Below, in pieces: positions 15,225 through 24,298 of a stretch of DNA of 64,000 nucleotides; position 1 is the stretch's first letter; the number at the start of each line of letters is the position of its first letter. The position numbers were made by a program, and so were the translations under genes. The DNA lies in contig NZ_BMYP01000002.1 of NCBI RefSeq assembly GCF_014652335.1, positions 52,327 through 116,326 on the forward strand. Reading direction: 5' to 3'. The notes beneath the pieces were generated by a model, which made no database searches, was not told the origin of the DNA, and worked only from the letters and a program-made list of their open reading frames with translations. Source of the stretch: Vogesella fluminis (lineage in GTDB: Bacteria; Pseudomonadota; Gammaproteobacteria; Burkholderiales; Chromobacteriaceae).

Positions 15225-15842
15225 TCAGTGCTGCATCGCGGCCAGCGTCACCCCGGCCACCACGAACAGGCCGCCGGAAGTACGCGAGAAGCGCTGCAAA
15301 CGTTGGCCGCAGGCCAGCCACACGCCCAGCCGGCCGCCGGCGGCGGCCAGCAGCACGGCAATGACCAGGTCGGCCACCACCCAAGTGACGGCCATCACCG
15401 CGTACTGCGGCCACAGCGGCTGTTGCGGATCGAGAAAGCGCGGCAGCAGCGCGCTGAAGAACACGGTGTCCTCCGGATTGCTGATCGCCAGCAGGAAGGC
15501 GGGGCGAAAACCGCTCCACAAGCAACTGGACGGCGTGCCGCCGCCAGTGCCGATGCTGAACGGCTTGCGCCACAGCGCCACCCCCAGCCACACCAGATAG
15601 CCGGCGCCGAGCAGCTTCACCACGTTGAACGCGGTGGGCGAGGCCAGCAGCAGCGCGCTGATGCCCAGTGCCGACAGCGCCATCAGCAGCAGCGCACCGG
15701 CGGAAAAGCCCAGCGCATTGGGAATGCCGCCACGGGCGCCGTGTTGCGCGCCGTGCGACAGGGTCAAGAGGGGCGCCGGGCCGGGCGCCGCCATCAACAG
15801 CACGATGGTGCCGAGGTACATCAACCAGTTCTGGAATTCCAT
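15225..15842 (-). CDS. LysE/RhtB-family exporter
   Basis: A 205-residue inner-membrane protein with about six hydrophobic helices, of the LysE superfamily that exports amino acids or other metabolites. Visible family features are APGPAPLLTLSHGAQHGARGGIPNALGFSAGA near the N-terminus and AISNPEDTVFFSALLPRFLD after the fourth helix, with the Asn-Pro of the family motif kept. The ATG at 15842 follows AAGGATG at 6-8 nt; upstream in-frame codons are GC-rich filler. Substrate is not predictable. A motif variant (AACGTTGGCCGCAG) lies near its 3' end. Confidence 0.85.
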   Translation of the reverse strand: MEFQNWLMYLGTIVLLMAAPGPAPLLTLSHGAQHGARGGIPNALGFSAGALLLMALSALGISALLLASPTAFNVVKLLGAGYLVWLGVALWRKPFSIGTGGGTPSSCLWSGFRPAFLLAISNPEDTVFFSALLPRFLDPQQPLWPQYAVMAVTWVVADLVIAVLLAAAGGRLGVWLACGQRLQRFSRTSGGLFVVAGVTLAAMQH

Positions 15843-16049
15843 TGCAACATCCTTGGCCCGCGGCGCGGCCGGCGGCAACGCCGGGGCTGCCGCGGCCGGC
15901 GCACGACAAGGGGCGCAGGCAGGCGGCAGACGGCATCGCCGTGCGGCGAGGGCGGCAGCGGGCGACAGGCACAGTACGGGCGCGGGGCGCCGGTACTGCG
16001 CGTTTACGACATCAAATCAGCGGGAAGTAGGGCGAACGGCGGCGGGAAG

Positions 16050-16241
16050 CTAACGGGGCGGCTCGGACTGGGTGTCCGGCTGGGCTGCGGCGTGCAGGGT
16101 ATCGCGATGACGGAAGGTCGGGGTACGCATGGCAAAGCTCTGCGCGATCGGCGCCAGGCGGTTGCGTTGCGGGTGCAGCGTCGGGCAGATGGCGACGGCG
16201 GACTGCGGCAGTTGTTTGGAATTGAACGACAATTTGGACAT
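16050..16241 (-). CDS. Small protein of unknown function (63 aa)
   Basis: I do not recognise this ORF. It is listed because roughly four in five of its third codon positions are G or C, as in the neighbouring genes, and because a promoter-like pair (TTGCCA, 18 bp, TAGAAT) sits just upstream at 16262-16291. The leader would be very short and the ribosome site (AACCGG) is weak. The protein has no signal peptide or membrane segment, is rich in Pro, Gln, His and Arg (NPQRNRLAPI-like centre, QPDTQSEPPR end) and looks basic and partly disordered. It could instead be part of a small RNA. It fills part of the 640-bp space between the LysE-type and ExoIII-type genes. Confidence 0.45.
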   Translation of the reverse strand: MSKLSFNSKQLPQSAVAICPTLHPQRNRLAPIAQSFAMRTPTFRHRDTLHAAAQPDTQSEPPR

Positions 16242-16261
16242 CCGGTTACGATAACGGGACC

Positions 16262-16291
16262 ATTCTAGGCGGCCGCGCACGGCTTTGGCAA
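16262..16291 (-). promoter_or_regulatory. Putative sigma-70 promoter of the 63-aa ORF
   Basis: On the minus strand TTGCCA (16286-16291), an 18-bp spacer and TAGAAT (16262-16267) precede the ATG at 16241, giving a predicted leader of about 12-15 nt. Confidence 0.45.
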
Positions 16292-16401
16292 ATCGGCTTG
16301 CGGTGGCTGTTGTTTATTTGTTTAAACGCCATCCAGCAAAAATCAGCCACTTGGCGCTGTATTTGGCGTTGCGGTGTTCGGAATATTAGTCACTAGCGTG
16401 C

Positions 16402-16424
16402 TGTCCGGCGGCTGCGGCCGGACA
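16402..16424. other. Stem-loop upstream of the ExoIII-type gene
   Basis: TGTCCGGC and GCCGGACA make an 8-bp stem with a 7-nt loop, without a T-tract. It lies 62 nt before the GTG start at 16487; its role is unknown. Confidence 0.35.
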
Positions 16425-16486
16425 CGGTTTGCCAGCCGGCGCCGGCCGCGCTAAGGTGGCGGCCTGCAACCAATCAGGAGCCCGCC

Positions 16487-17257
16487 GTGCAACTTGCCAC
16501 CTGGAATGTCAACTCACTGAAAGTGCGCCTGCCGCAAGTGCTGCAATGGCTGACCGACAACCCGGTCGAGGTGCTGTGCCTGCAGGAACTGAAGCTGGAC
16601 CAGCCGGCCTTCCCGCTGGCCGAGATCGAGGCCGCCGGCTATCAGGCGGCGTGGCTGGGGCAGAAGACCTATAACGGCGTCGCCATCCTGGTGAAGAACG
16701 GCTGCAGCCTCGGCGACGTGGTGGCCGGCATTCCCGGCTACGACGACGAGCAGCGCCGCGTGATCGCCGCCACGGTGGACGGCGTGCGCGTGGTGTGCGC
16801 CTACTTCGTCAACGGCGAAGCGGTGGACTCGCCGAAGTACCAGTACAAGCTGCAGTGGCTGGCCGAGCTGGAGCGCTACGTCGCCAGCGAGCTGGCCGTG
16901 CACCGCGATTTCGCGCTGCTGGGCGACTACAACATCGCGCCGGAAGACCGCGACGTGTACGACCCGGAAGCCTGGCGCGAGCAGGTGCTGTGCACCACGC
17001 TGGAGCGCGACAGCTTCCGCCGCTTGCTGGGCATGGGGCTGGCGGACAGCTTCCGCCTGTTCAACGACGAGGACAAGCAGTACAGCTGGTGGGATTACCG
17101 CGCGATGATGTTCCGCCGCAACATGGGGGTGCGCATCGACCACATCCTGATCAGCGACAGCCTGAAGGCGCGCGCCAGCGGCTGCGTCATCGACAAGGCC
17201 CCGCGCAAGTGGGAGCGTCCGTCGGACCATACCCCGGTGCTGCTCACGCTGGCCTGA
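16487..17257 (+). CDS. Exodeoxyribonuclease III family enzyme
   Basis: An AP endonuclease/3'-5' exonuclease of the EEP superfamily, acting in base-excision repair in the cytoplasm. The 256-residue protein has TWNVNSLKVRL (Asn for metal), CLQELKLDQ (catalytic Glu), YNGVAILV, LLGDYNIAPEDRDVYDP (Asp, Asn) and ERPSDHTPVL (the Asp-His pair). This is the variant usually annotated as xth in betaproteobacteria, distinct from the second copy at 60676-61449. The GTG start is supported by AGGAG 8 nt upstream and by the N-terminal fit to the family. It converges on uspA, with a motif hairpin between them. Confidence 0.92.
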   Translation: MQLATWNVNSLKVRLPQVLQWLTDNPVEVLCLQELKLDQPAFPLAEIEAAGYQAAWLGQKTYNGVAILVKNGCSLGDVVAGIPGYDDEQRRVIAATVDGVRVVCAYFVNGEAVDSPKYQYKLQWLAELERYVASELAVHRDFALLGDYNIAPEDRDVYDPEAWREQVLCTTLERDSFRRLLGMGLADSFRLFNDEDKQYSWWDYRAMMFRRNMGVRIDHILISDSLKARASGCVIDKAPRKWERPSDHTPVLLTLA

Positions 17258-17282
17258 GCCGCACATCCTGCGGTAACGGAAA

Positions 17283-17321
17283 GACATTGCGGCCAACCCT
17301 GCCAAGGTTGGCCGCAATGTC
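17283..17321. terminator. Hairpin made of two inverted dispersed motifs
   Basis: GACATTGCGGCCAACC (17283-17298) and GGTTGGCCGCAATGTC (17306-17321) form a perfect 16-bp stem with a 7-nt loop. It sits between the convergent ExoIII-type and uspA genes. On the minus strand the stem is followed by TTTCC, so it may end the terC/uspA transcript. The arms contain the dispersed motif. Confidence 0.7.
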
Positions 17322-17416
17322 CTGCCGCTGCCGCCATGCCACCGCCCATGCAAAAGCGGCTTTCACCGCCGGCGCGGGGCCGGGATGAAAGCCGCTGTCG
17401 CGGACTGAGGCGTGGC

Positions 17417-17845
17417 TTACTTGATCACGGTCACCGGCACCGGCGACTGGTTTACCACGTCGCGGGCGACCGAGCCCAGCAGCAGCTGGCCGAGGCCGCC
17501 GCGGCCGTGCGAGCCGATGATGATCTGGCTGAATGCCATCTCCTGCGCGTAGCGGGCGATGGTATCGGCAATGTGGCCGACCGCGATGTGCTGCTGGAAG
17601 GCCTGACCGGCCTGTTGCAGCACGGCAGCCGCCGCTTGCAGCGCGGCGAGGCCTTCCTCGCGGTAGTAGTCTTCCAGCTGCTCGTGGCCGACAAACAGGC
17701 GCACGTGGCCGGATTCGACCGGGATCTGCACGTTCAGCAGGTGTAGCTCCAGCGCCGGGTCGAGCCTGGCCAGTTGCAGCGCGTGTTCTACCGCGCGCAG
17801 CGCGTGCGCCGAGCCGTCTACCGGAATCAGGATACGGGTGCTCAT
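17417..17845 (-). CDS. Universal stress protein, UspA family
   Basis: A 142-residue single-domain Usp of the ATP-binding type. It starts RILIPVDGSAHALRAVEHAL and has the nucleotide motif GSHGRGGLGQLLLGSVA (about residues 112-128) and the closing SPVPVTVIK. Such proteins help cells survive stress and arrest as cytoplasmic dimers. It follows the TerC-type gene by 12 nt on the same strand, so the two are probably co-transcribed. Confidence 0.92.
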   Translation of the reverse strand: MSTRILIPVDGSAHALRAVEHALQLARLDPALELHLLNVQIPVESGHVRLFVGHEQLEDYYREEGLAALQAAAAVLQQAGQAFQQHIAVGHIADTIARYAQEMAFSQIIIGSHGRGGLGQLLLGSVARDVVNQSPVPVTVIK

Positions 17846-17857
17846 GGTGTCCCTTTC

Positions 17858-18592
17858 TTAGCTGTGGTCTTTGTTGGCGGCCAGCGGAATCTCGTGCAGC
17901 GGCGCGGCGGCGGCGGTCTTGCGGCTGGCGAGGAACTTGCCGGTTACCACCACGAAGGTGGCGCCCACCGCGGCATTGACGTAGTGCAGCCAGCTCGGCG
18001 CGTCGGCCAGATACGGCTTCACCACCACGTCGCCGGTCACCATGTCGCCGGCGATCCAGCCCAGCAGCGCGGCGCCGAAGGTAATCACGATCGGGAAGCG
18101 GTCCATCAGCTTGAGCACGAACTTGCTGCCCCACACGATGATCGGGATGCTGATCACGATGCCGAACACCACCATGCCGAGGTTGCCCTTGGCGGCACCG
18201 GCCACCGCGATCACGTTGTCCAGGCTCATCACCGCATCGGCGATGATGATGGTCTTGATGGCGCCCCACAGGTGGGTGCTGCCCTCGATATTACCGTGGC
18301 CGTCGTCGTCTTCCGGTTGCAGCAGCTTGATGCCGATCCATAGCAGCAGCAGCGCGCCGACCACTTTCAGGAACGGCAGTGCCAGCAGTTGCAGCGCGAA
18401 GAAAATCAGTACCACGCGCAGGCCGATGGCGCCGGCCACGCCCCAGAAAATGCCGCGGCGGCGTTGTTCTTCCGGCAGTTTGCGGCAGGCCAGTGCGATG
18501 ACGACCGCGTTGTCGCCGCCGAGCAGGATGTCGATGGCAATGATCTGCAGCACCGATAGCCAGAAGGTGCTTTCAAACAGGATTTCCGGCAT
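17858..18592 (-). CDS. TerC-family integral membrane protein (YjbE type)
   Basis: A 244-residue polytopic inner-membrane protein with the two acidic family motifs GGDNAVVIALA (about residues 25-35) and SLDNVIAVAGAA (about 122-133), each within a hydrophobic helix. The family includes metal (Mn) exporters and tellurite-resistance proteins. Eighty nt separate it from the tctA stop, and a terminator fills that space, so it probably starts its own transcript with uspA. I see no room for a full yybP-ykoY manganese riboswitch there. Confidence 0.88.
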   Translation of the reverse strand: MPEILFESTFWLSVLQIIAIDILLGGDNAVVIALACRKLPEEQRRRGIFWGVAGAIGLRVVLIFFALQLLALPFLKVVGALLLLWIGIKLLQPEDDDGHGNIEGSTHLWGAIKTIIIADAVMSLDNVIAVAGAAKGNLGMVVFGIVISIPIIVWGSKFVLKLMDRFPIVITFGAALLGWIAGDMVTGDVVVKPYLADAPSWLHYVNAAVGATFVVVTGKFLASRKTAAAAPLHEIPLAANKDHS

Positions 18593-18624
18593 TGTGTTGT
18601 CCTTGTGCAGAAAAAGTGTCAGTT

Positions 18625-18662
18625 AAAAAGGACACCTGGCCAGCAAAGAGCCAGGTGTCCCG
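18625..18662 (-). terminator. Terminator of the tctCBA operon
   Basis: GGACACCTGGC (18630-18640) pairs with GCCAGGTGTCC (18650-18660). On the minus strand the 11-bp stem is followed by TTTTTAAC. It lies after the tctA stop and before terC. Confidence 0.9.
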
Positions 18663-18673
18663 GGAGGTTGGGT

Positions 18674-20182
18674 TCAACGTGTGCAGCCCAGCAGTGCCTG
18701 ACGGCGTTTCAGCAGTGGCGGCAGCAGCAGGATGGCGGCAGTGACCAGCAGGATGATGAGCGAGACCGGGTGCGTCAGGAATACTGTCAGGTCGCCTTCG
18801 TTGATCGACATCGCGCGACGGAAGTGTTTTTCCGCCATCGGCCCGACGATCAGGCCGACCACCAGCGGCACAACCGGGAAGTCGAAGCGCCGCATCAGGA
18901 AGCCCAGCACGCCGATTATATAGAGCAGCATCAGGTCGAACCAGCTTTGACGCAATGCGTAGGCGCCCATGGTGGCCAGTACGATGATGCCGCCATAGAG
19001 CAGCGGGCGCGGCACTTTCAGGAATTGCACCCACAGACCGACCAGCGGCAGGTTCAGCACCAGCAGCATCACGTTGCCGATGTACAGCGAGGCGATCAGG
19101 CCCCACACCAGTTCCGGGTTGGTATCGAACAGCAGCGGGCCGGGCACGATGTTGTACTGCTGGAAGGCAGACAGCATGATCGCCGCGGTGGCCGAGGTCG
19201 GGATGCCCAGTGTCAGCAGCGGCACCAGCGTGCCGGTGACGGCGGCGTTGTTGGCCGCCTCCGGGCCGGCCACGCCTTCGATGGCACCCTTGCCGAATTC
19301 CTTCTGCGCCGCCGGGCTGGCCAGTTTCTTCTCCGCCGAGTAGGACAGGAAGGTCGGCAGCTCGGTGCCGCCGGCCGGAATGGTGCCGAACGGGAAGCCG
19401 ATGGCGGTGCCGCGCAGCCATGGTTTCCACGAGCGTTTCCAGTCGGACTTGCTCATCCAGAAGCTGCCCGCCAGCGATTCGATGCGGCCAACGATCTTGT
19501 TCTCGTAGGTGGCGGTGTACAGCGTCTCACCCACCGCGAACAGGCCCATCGCCACCACCACGATGTCGATGCCGTCGATCAGCGGCAGCAGACCGAAGGT
19601 AAAGCGCGACTGCCCCGACTGGCCCTCGATGCCGATCAGGCCCATGGCCAGACCCAGCAGCAGCGCGATGAAGCCCCTCAGCGGCGAATTGCCGAGCACC
19701 GCCGATACCGCGGCGAAGGTCAGCATCATCAGCGAGAAGGTTTCCACCGGGCCCAGCTGCAGCGCGAAGCTGGCCAGTACCGGTGCCAGCAGCGTCAGCA
19801 GCACGGTGGCGATGGAGCCGGCGACGAAGGAGCCGATGGCGGCGGTAGACAGTGCCGGGCCGGCACGACCGGCCTTGGCCATCCTGTTGCCTTCCAGCGC
19901 CGACACGATGGAGCCGGCTTCACCGGGGGTGTTGAGCAGGATGGAGGTGGTGGAACCGCCGAACATGGCGCCGTAATAGACACCGGCCAGCATGATCAGC
20001 GCACCAGTCGGGTCCACACTTTGGGTGACCGGCAGCAGCAGCGCCACGGTCACTGCCGGGCCGACGCCGGGCAGCACGCCGATGGCGGTGCCGAGGGTGC
20101 AGCCGAGCAGCGCCCACAGCAGGTTGGCCGGGGTCAGCGCGGTGGCAAAGCCCAGACTGAACAGGGCATTCAGGGATTCCAT
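18674..20182 (-). CDS. tctA: Tripartite tricarboxylate transporter, large membrane subunit
   Basis: A 502-residue protein with 11-12 hydrophobic helices, the transport channel of a TctCBA system that imports citrate or related carboxylates with Na+ or H+. Signature segments are [17 protein letters not shown] (about residues 37-53), [25 protein letters not shown] (two overlapping Gly-rich parts near 66-90) and [19 protein letters not shown]. The start ATG touches the tctB stop (TAAATG), with AGGAGG inside the end of tctB, indicating coupled translation. Specificity rests with TctC and cannot be assigned. Confidence 0.95.
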   Translation of the reverse strand: MESLNALFSLGFATALTPANLLWALLGCTLGTAIGVLPGVGPAVTVALLLPVTQSVDPTGALIMLAGVYYGAMFGGSTTSILLNTPGEAGSIVSALEGNRMAKAGRAGPALSTAAIGSFVAGSIATVLLTLLAPVLASFALQLGPVETFSLMMLTFAAVSAVLGNSPLRGFIALLLGLAMGLIGIEGQSGQSRFTFGLLPLIDGIDIVVVAMGLFAVGETLYTATYENKIVGRIESLAGSFWMSKSDWKRSWKPWLRGTAIGFPFGTIPAGGTELPTFLSYSAEKKLASPAAQKEFGKGAIEGVAGPEAANNAAVTGTLVPLLTLGIPTSATAAIMLSAFQQYNIVPGPLLFDTNPELVWGLIASLYIGNVMLLVLNLPLVGLWVQFLKVPRPLLYGGIIVLATMGAYALRQSWFDLMLLYIIGVLGFLMRRFDFPVVPLVVGLIVGPMAEKHFRRAMSINEGDLTVFLTHPVSLIILLVTAAILLLPPLLKRRQALLGCTR

Positions 20183-20698
20183 TTACAGTAATCCTCCTGG
20201 CATCAGGGCGGGCAGGTTCAGCCCCAGCGCCTTGAACAGGTGAAACAGGCCGATGGCCAGCAGGAAGGACAGCACCAGGTCCAGCGCCGGACGGCGTGTC
20301 TCCAGCGCGCGGCAGATGCCGAAGCACAGAAAGGTGCCGGCCAGGGTAAAGCCGACCAGACCGATCAGCGCCATGTGTGCCAGCAAGCTGCCGCTGGCAA
20401 TGATGAACATGTTCCAGTTGGCCTCGCCGCGCTCGGCGGCTTCTTCCGCTTCCAGTTGTTCCGTGTCGTCTTCGCCATCGCTGAGGATGGTGTCCGGCCC
20501 GTTACGGTGACGACGCTGCATCAGCAACGCGCCCCCGGCAACGATCAGGCCGGCCACCACCAGCGAAGGGAAGAAGCGCGGACCGATGCCGGCATAACCG
20601 GCCTCCTCGGGGATATCGCCGATCTGCCAGGCCATCACCAGGCCGATCAGGATGATCCCGATGGCGAGCAGCTGCTCGCCGGTTACGCGCTTGATCAT
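20183..20698 (-). CDS. tctB: Tripartite tricarboxylate transporter, small membrane subunit
   Basis: A 171-residue TctB (DUF1468) protein with four hydrophobic helices (around residues 10-28, 42-60, 97-120 and 138-160). An acidic cytoplasmic loop of repeated Glu/Asp/Ala (about 70-90) separates the helix pairs and is longer and more charged than usual. It lies 3 nt after tctC and abuts tctA. Confidence 0.9.
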   Translation of the reverse strand: MIKRVTGEQLLAIGIILIGLVMAWQIGDIPEEAGYAGIGPRFFPSLVVAGLIVAGGALLMQRRHRNGPDTILSDGEDDTEQLEAEEAAERGEANWNMFIIASGSLLAHMALIGLVGFTLAGTFLCFGICRALETRRPALDLVLSFLLAIGLFHLFKALGLNLPALMPGGLL

Positions 20699-20701
20699 GG
20701 C

Positions 20702-21655
20702 TTAGTTACCCAGCTTCAGTTTCTTCACGATAACGGCAGTGCGCTTCACATCTTCATCCAGGAAGGCCTTGAAGCTGTCGCCGGTCTGCAGCATGTCCAG
20801 CCATTCCATCTTTTCGGCCTTGGCTTTCCAGCTCGGCGATTTCACCGCGGCTTCCACTGCCTTGATCAGCGTGGCTTTCTGTGCGGCATTGATGCCCGGG
20901 GCGCCGAACACGCCGCGCCAGTTGTACACAACCACGTCAGAGCCTTGCTCGCGCAGGGTCGGTACCGGGATGTCCGGGTTGCGGGTGGCGGCGGAGATGC
21001 CCAGCGCGCGCACCTTGTTAGCCTTGATCAGGTCGGCCAGTTCGCCGTAACCGCTGATGTAGGCGGCAATCTGGTTACCCAGGATGGCAGCCTTGCCCTC
21101 GCCGCCACCGGCAAACGGGATGTAGTTCAGTTTGTCCGGATCCACGCCGGCCTTTTCCGACATCAGGCTGGCCATGATATGGTCGATACCGCCGGCGGAA
21201 CCGCCGCCGATGCTCACGCTACCCGGATTGGCTTTATAAGCCGCCATCAGGTCCTTGATGGACTTGTACGGCGAGGCAGTCGGCACCACGATGACGTTGA
21301 ACTCGCCCATCAGGCGGGCAATCGGCGTCACCATGCCGAAGTTCACCGGCGACTTGTTGGTTTCCAGCGCACCCACGGTCACCGCACCGGCTACCAGCAG
21401 CGCATTGGGGTTGCCCTTTTCATTGTTGACGAACTGCGCCATGCCGATGGCGCCACCGGCGCCGGCCTTGTTTTCCACCACTACGTTCTTGGCGTAGCCG
21501 GTAGCCTGCAGCGCCTCGCCCATGGTGCGGGCCACGGTATCAAAACCGCCGCCCGGGTTGGCCGGGGCCATGATCTTGAATTGCTCCACCTGAGCCTGGG
21601 CGACGAATGGGGTGACCGCCAGCAGGCAGCTTACAAACAGTTTCGACAGTTTCAT
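20702..21655 (-). CDS. tctC: Tripartite tricarboxylate transporter, periplasmic binding protein
   Basis: A 317-residue Bug-type solute receptor. The signal peptide is about 21 residues and ends VAQA before QVEQF. The mature protein has MAPANPGGGFDTVARTMGEAL and VVENKAGAGGAIGM, the ligand-contact loops of the TctC/Bug family. It captures a carboxylate in the periplasm and delivers it to TctAB. The ATG at 21655 has GGAG about 9 nt upstream; the longer in-frame version would destroy the signal peptide. It is the first gene of the operon. Confidence 0.95.
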   Translation of the reverse strand: MKLSKLFVSCLLAVTPFVAQAQVEQFKIMAPANPGGGFDTVARTMGEALQATGYAKNVVVENKAGAGGAIGMAQFVNNEKGNPNALLVAGAVTVGALETNKSPVNFGMVTPIARLMGEFNVIVVPTASPYKSIKDLMAAYKANPGSVSIGGGSAGGIDHIMASLMSEKAGVDPDKLNYIPFAGGGEGKAAILGNQIAAYISGYGELADLIKANKVRALGISAATRNPDIPVPTLREQGSDVVVYNWRGVFGAPGINAAQKATLIKAVEAAVKSPSWKAKAEKMEWLDMLQTGDSFKAFLDEDVKRTAVIVKKLKLGN

Positions 21656-21781
21656 TGTGTAATCTCCGGAGTGTTGCATATTGTTGTGTATGCCAAGGCG
21701 GCATGGCGGAAGCCTGGCTCTCCACCCTGTGCCCACCGCAGCCTGACGCACGAATGGCGCCACCGCGGTTGGGGTGGGCAA

Positions 21782-21810
21782 ATTATAGGAGGGACAAGCT
21801 TTCAACTAGC
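21782..21810 (-). promoter_or_regulatory. Possible tctC promoter
   Basis: A perfect TATAAT lies on the minus strand at 21782-21787, about 127 nt upstream of tctC. The matching -35 is poor (GCTAGT or CTAGTT), so an activator may be needed. Confidence 0.35.
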
Positions 21811-21995
21811 TTTCAGCGCGGCAAGCCGTTTCCATGCCGCCAACCCGTGCATTTGGCATAGGTAAAGATACGCCGGAATACAAGCCGGCCTCGGCATGCG
21901 CTACGATGTACGGATCGTGACGGCCGGACGGGAAGGAAGGCATCAACTTTTACCGGATTTATTAATGGTCAGCTAAAAATAAATTCAATTAATCG

Positions 21996-22024
21996 TTGAC
22001 CGCAAGAAGAATGCTGCGTATAAC
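21996..22024 (+). promoter_or_regulatory. Sigma-70 promoter of the cold-shock gene
   Basis: TTGACC (21996-22001), a 17-bp spacer and TATAAC (22019-22024), preceded by an A+T-rich stretch. It predicts a transcript start near 22031 and a leader of about 140 nt, the usual length for cspA-type mRNAs whose 5' leader controls stability and translation in the cold. Confidence 0.75.
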
Positions 22025-22169
22025 GGTGCGGGCAGGACCTTCAAGCAGCAGATTGCTTGCGACATCGTTGATCCACCTCAAAAGCGGCACGTCATTGTTA
22101 CCGGTTTGATTCCTTGATCGTCATGCACCTGGGCAATTGCCCGTCAATCCCGTTTTAAAGGAATTAAAA

Positions 22170-22373
22170 ATGGAAACTGGTACCGTTAAATGGTTTAACG
22201 ATGCAAAAGGCTTTGGCTTCATCACTCCGGACGCAGGCGGCAACGACCTGTTCGCCCACTTCTCCGAAGTGCGCTCGGAAGGCTTCAAATCGCTGACCGA
22301 AGGCCAGAAAGTCAGCTACACCCCGGGCATGGGCCAAAAAGGTCCGCAAGCCACCAACATCCAGGCACTGTGA
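22170..22373 (+). CDS. Cold-shock protein, CspA family
   Basis: A 67-residue single cold-shock domain, a nucleic-acid chaperone. RNP1 is visible as KGFGFITP (residues 13-20) and RNP2 as [22 protein letters not shown] is the family N-terminus. The ATG at 22170 follows AAAGGA by 7 nt. The gene is monocistronic, with its own promoter, long leader and terminator. Confidence 0.95.
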   Translation: METGTVKWFNDAKGFGFITPDAGGNDLFAHFSEVRSEGFKSLTEGQKVSYTPGMGQKGPQATNIQAL

Positions 22374-22420
22374 TGTCCTGCCGTGTCTGAACAGGCCCGC
22401 TACGGCAGGTTCCGGACAGT

Positions 22421-22450
22421 AAAAACCCCCGATTTTTCGGGGGTTTTGTT
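22421..22450. terminator. Bidirectional terminator between csp and argB
   Basis: AAAACCCCCGA (22422-22432) pairs with TCGGGGGTTTT (22437-22447) around a 4-nt T loop. A-rich and T-rich flanks let it work in both directions for the convergent csp and argB genes. Confidence 0.9.
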
Positions 22451-22500
22451 TTGTGGTGCTCCTTCCCGTATACGGGCAGGAGCACCGCTCTGTGCGCGGT

Positions 22501-23397
<897 letters not shown>

Positions 23398-23548
23398 TCA
23401 GAAACGGCTATTGCTGCGCTGCATTCTACCCAAGCACGGCCGATTCGGCTGGCGTTTGTGCATCTGCCGGCTGCGCCCGGCTGTTGGCAATGCCGCAACA
23501 GGACACCGCCACCGGTACGCCATTAGTAAATAAATCCCGATTTAGCAA

Positions 23549-23577
23549 TTGCCGATGCCGAGCGCTTGCACTAAAGT
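23549..23577 (+). promoter_or_regulatory. Possible promoter of the TetR-RND operon
   Basis: TTGCCG (23549-23554), a 17-bp spacer and TAAAGT (23572-23577), 39 nt before the TetR start. The match is moderate. The A+T-rich run just upstream (23523-23545) could hold an operator, but I could not define one. Confidence 0.35.
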
Positions 23578-23615
23578 CCGGCCATCATGTTAATGAACAG
23601 GCATTCAGAAAAGCC

Positions 23616-24278
23616 ATGAGCAAACCATCCTGCTGCCCGATCACCCGCTGGCGCCGTCGCAAGGAAGTCCGTCCGGCGGAGATCCTGGACGCGGCACTGG
23701 CGCTGTTTGTCGAGCGCGGCTTCAAGTCCACCAAGATGGAAGACATCGCCAAGGCGGCCGGCGTCACCAAGGGCACGCCTTATCTGTACTTCGAGAACAA
23801 GGAAGACATCTTCAAGGCGGTGCTGCGCGAGAACCTGGTGACGCGGCTGGCCAGCTTTGCCGAACTGGAGCAGCAGTTCGAGGGCAGCAGCGCCGAGTTG
23901 CTGCGGCTGATAATGCGGCGCTGGTGGCTGGAAGTCGGCGAATCGCCGCTGGCCGGCATCTGCAAGCTGATGTTCGCCGAGGCCACCAACTTCCCGGAGC
24001 TGGCGCGCTTCTACCACGCCGAAGTGATCGAGCCCAGCCACAACATGCTGCTGCGCATCCTGCAGCGCGGCGTGGCGCGCGGCGAGTTCCGCGACATCAA
24101 TCCGCACGCGGTAGTCGACACTCTGGTGGCACCGATGCTGCTGACCATGACCTGGCGCTGCTCCTTCGGCAAGGTGATCAGCGACAGCCAGCACCGCTCC
24201 ATGCCACCGCTGCAATACCTGGAACTGTCGCTGGACCTGATGCTTAACGGCCTGATGTCCCGTCAGCCACAACAATAA
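23616..24278 (+). CDS. TetR-family transcriptional regulator of the adjacent efflux operon
   Basis: A 220-residue TetR-type repressor. The N-terminal helix-turn-helix reads IAKAAGVTKGTPYLYFENKEDIFKAVL (residues about 45-71), preceded by AEILDAALALFVERGFKSTKMEDI. The C-terminal half is the variable ligand domain. It lies 20 nt upstream of the membrane-fusion gene on the same strand, so it probably controls its own operon in response to a pumped compound. A Cys pair (CC at residues 6-7) in the N-terminal tail is unusual but outside the DNA-binding fold. Confidence 0.9.
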   Translation: MSKPSCCPITRWRRRKEVRPAEILDAALALFVERGFKSTKMEDIAKAAGVTKGTPYLYFENKEDIFKAVLRENLVTRLASFAELEQQFEGSSAELLRLIMRRWWLEVGESPLAGICKLMFAEATNFPELARFYHAEVIEPSHNMLLRILQRGVARGEFRDINPHAVVDTLVAPMLLTMTWRCSFGKVISDSQHRSMPPLQYLELSLDLMLNGLMSRQPQQ

Positions 24279-24298
24279 AACGCAACGAGGAAATCACG

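Larger units (their letters stand above)
21656..22169. other. 514-bp divergent intergenic region, tctC and csp
   Basis: The left part holds the tctC leader and a TATAAT at 21782-21787 (minus strand). The right part holds a strongly A+T-rich stretch (about 21958-21995, possibly an UP element) directly before the csp promoter, then a csp leader of about 140 nt. No gene and no dispersed-motif copy is seen here. Confidence 0.6.

Noticed and set aside
17858-18673. yybP-ykoY manganese riboswitch upstream of the TerC gene
   Set aside because: Only 80 nt separate the genes and most of it is the tctA terminator; the conserved riboswitch core could not be found.
20101-20116. GGTTGGCCGG in tctA, and a similar string in ptsI near 41846
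   Set aside because: They differ from the core at the last base (G for C) and lack the flanking A residues; counted as chance matches.
18605-20191. A 528-codon open frame antisense to tctA
   Set aside because: Gln/Asp/His-rich shadow; tctA on the other strand is unambiguous.
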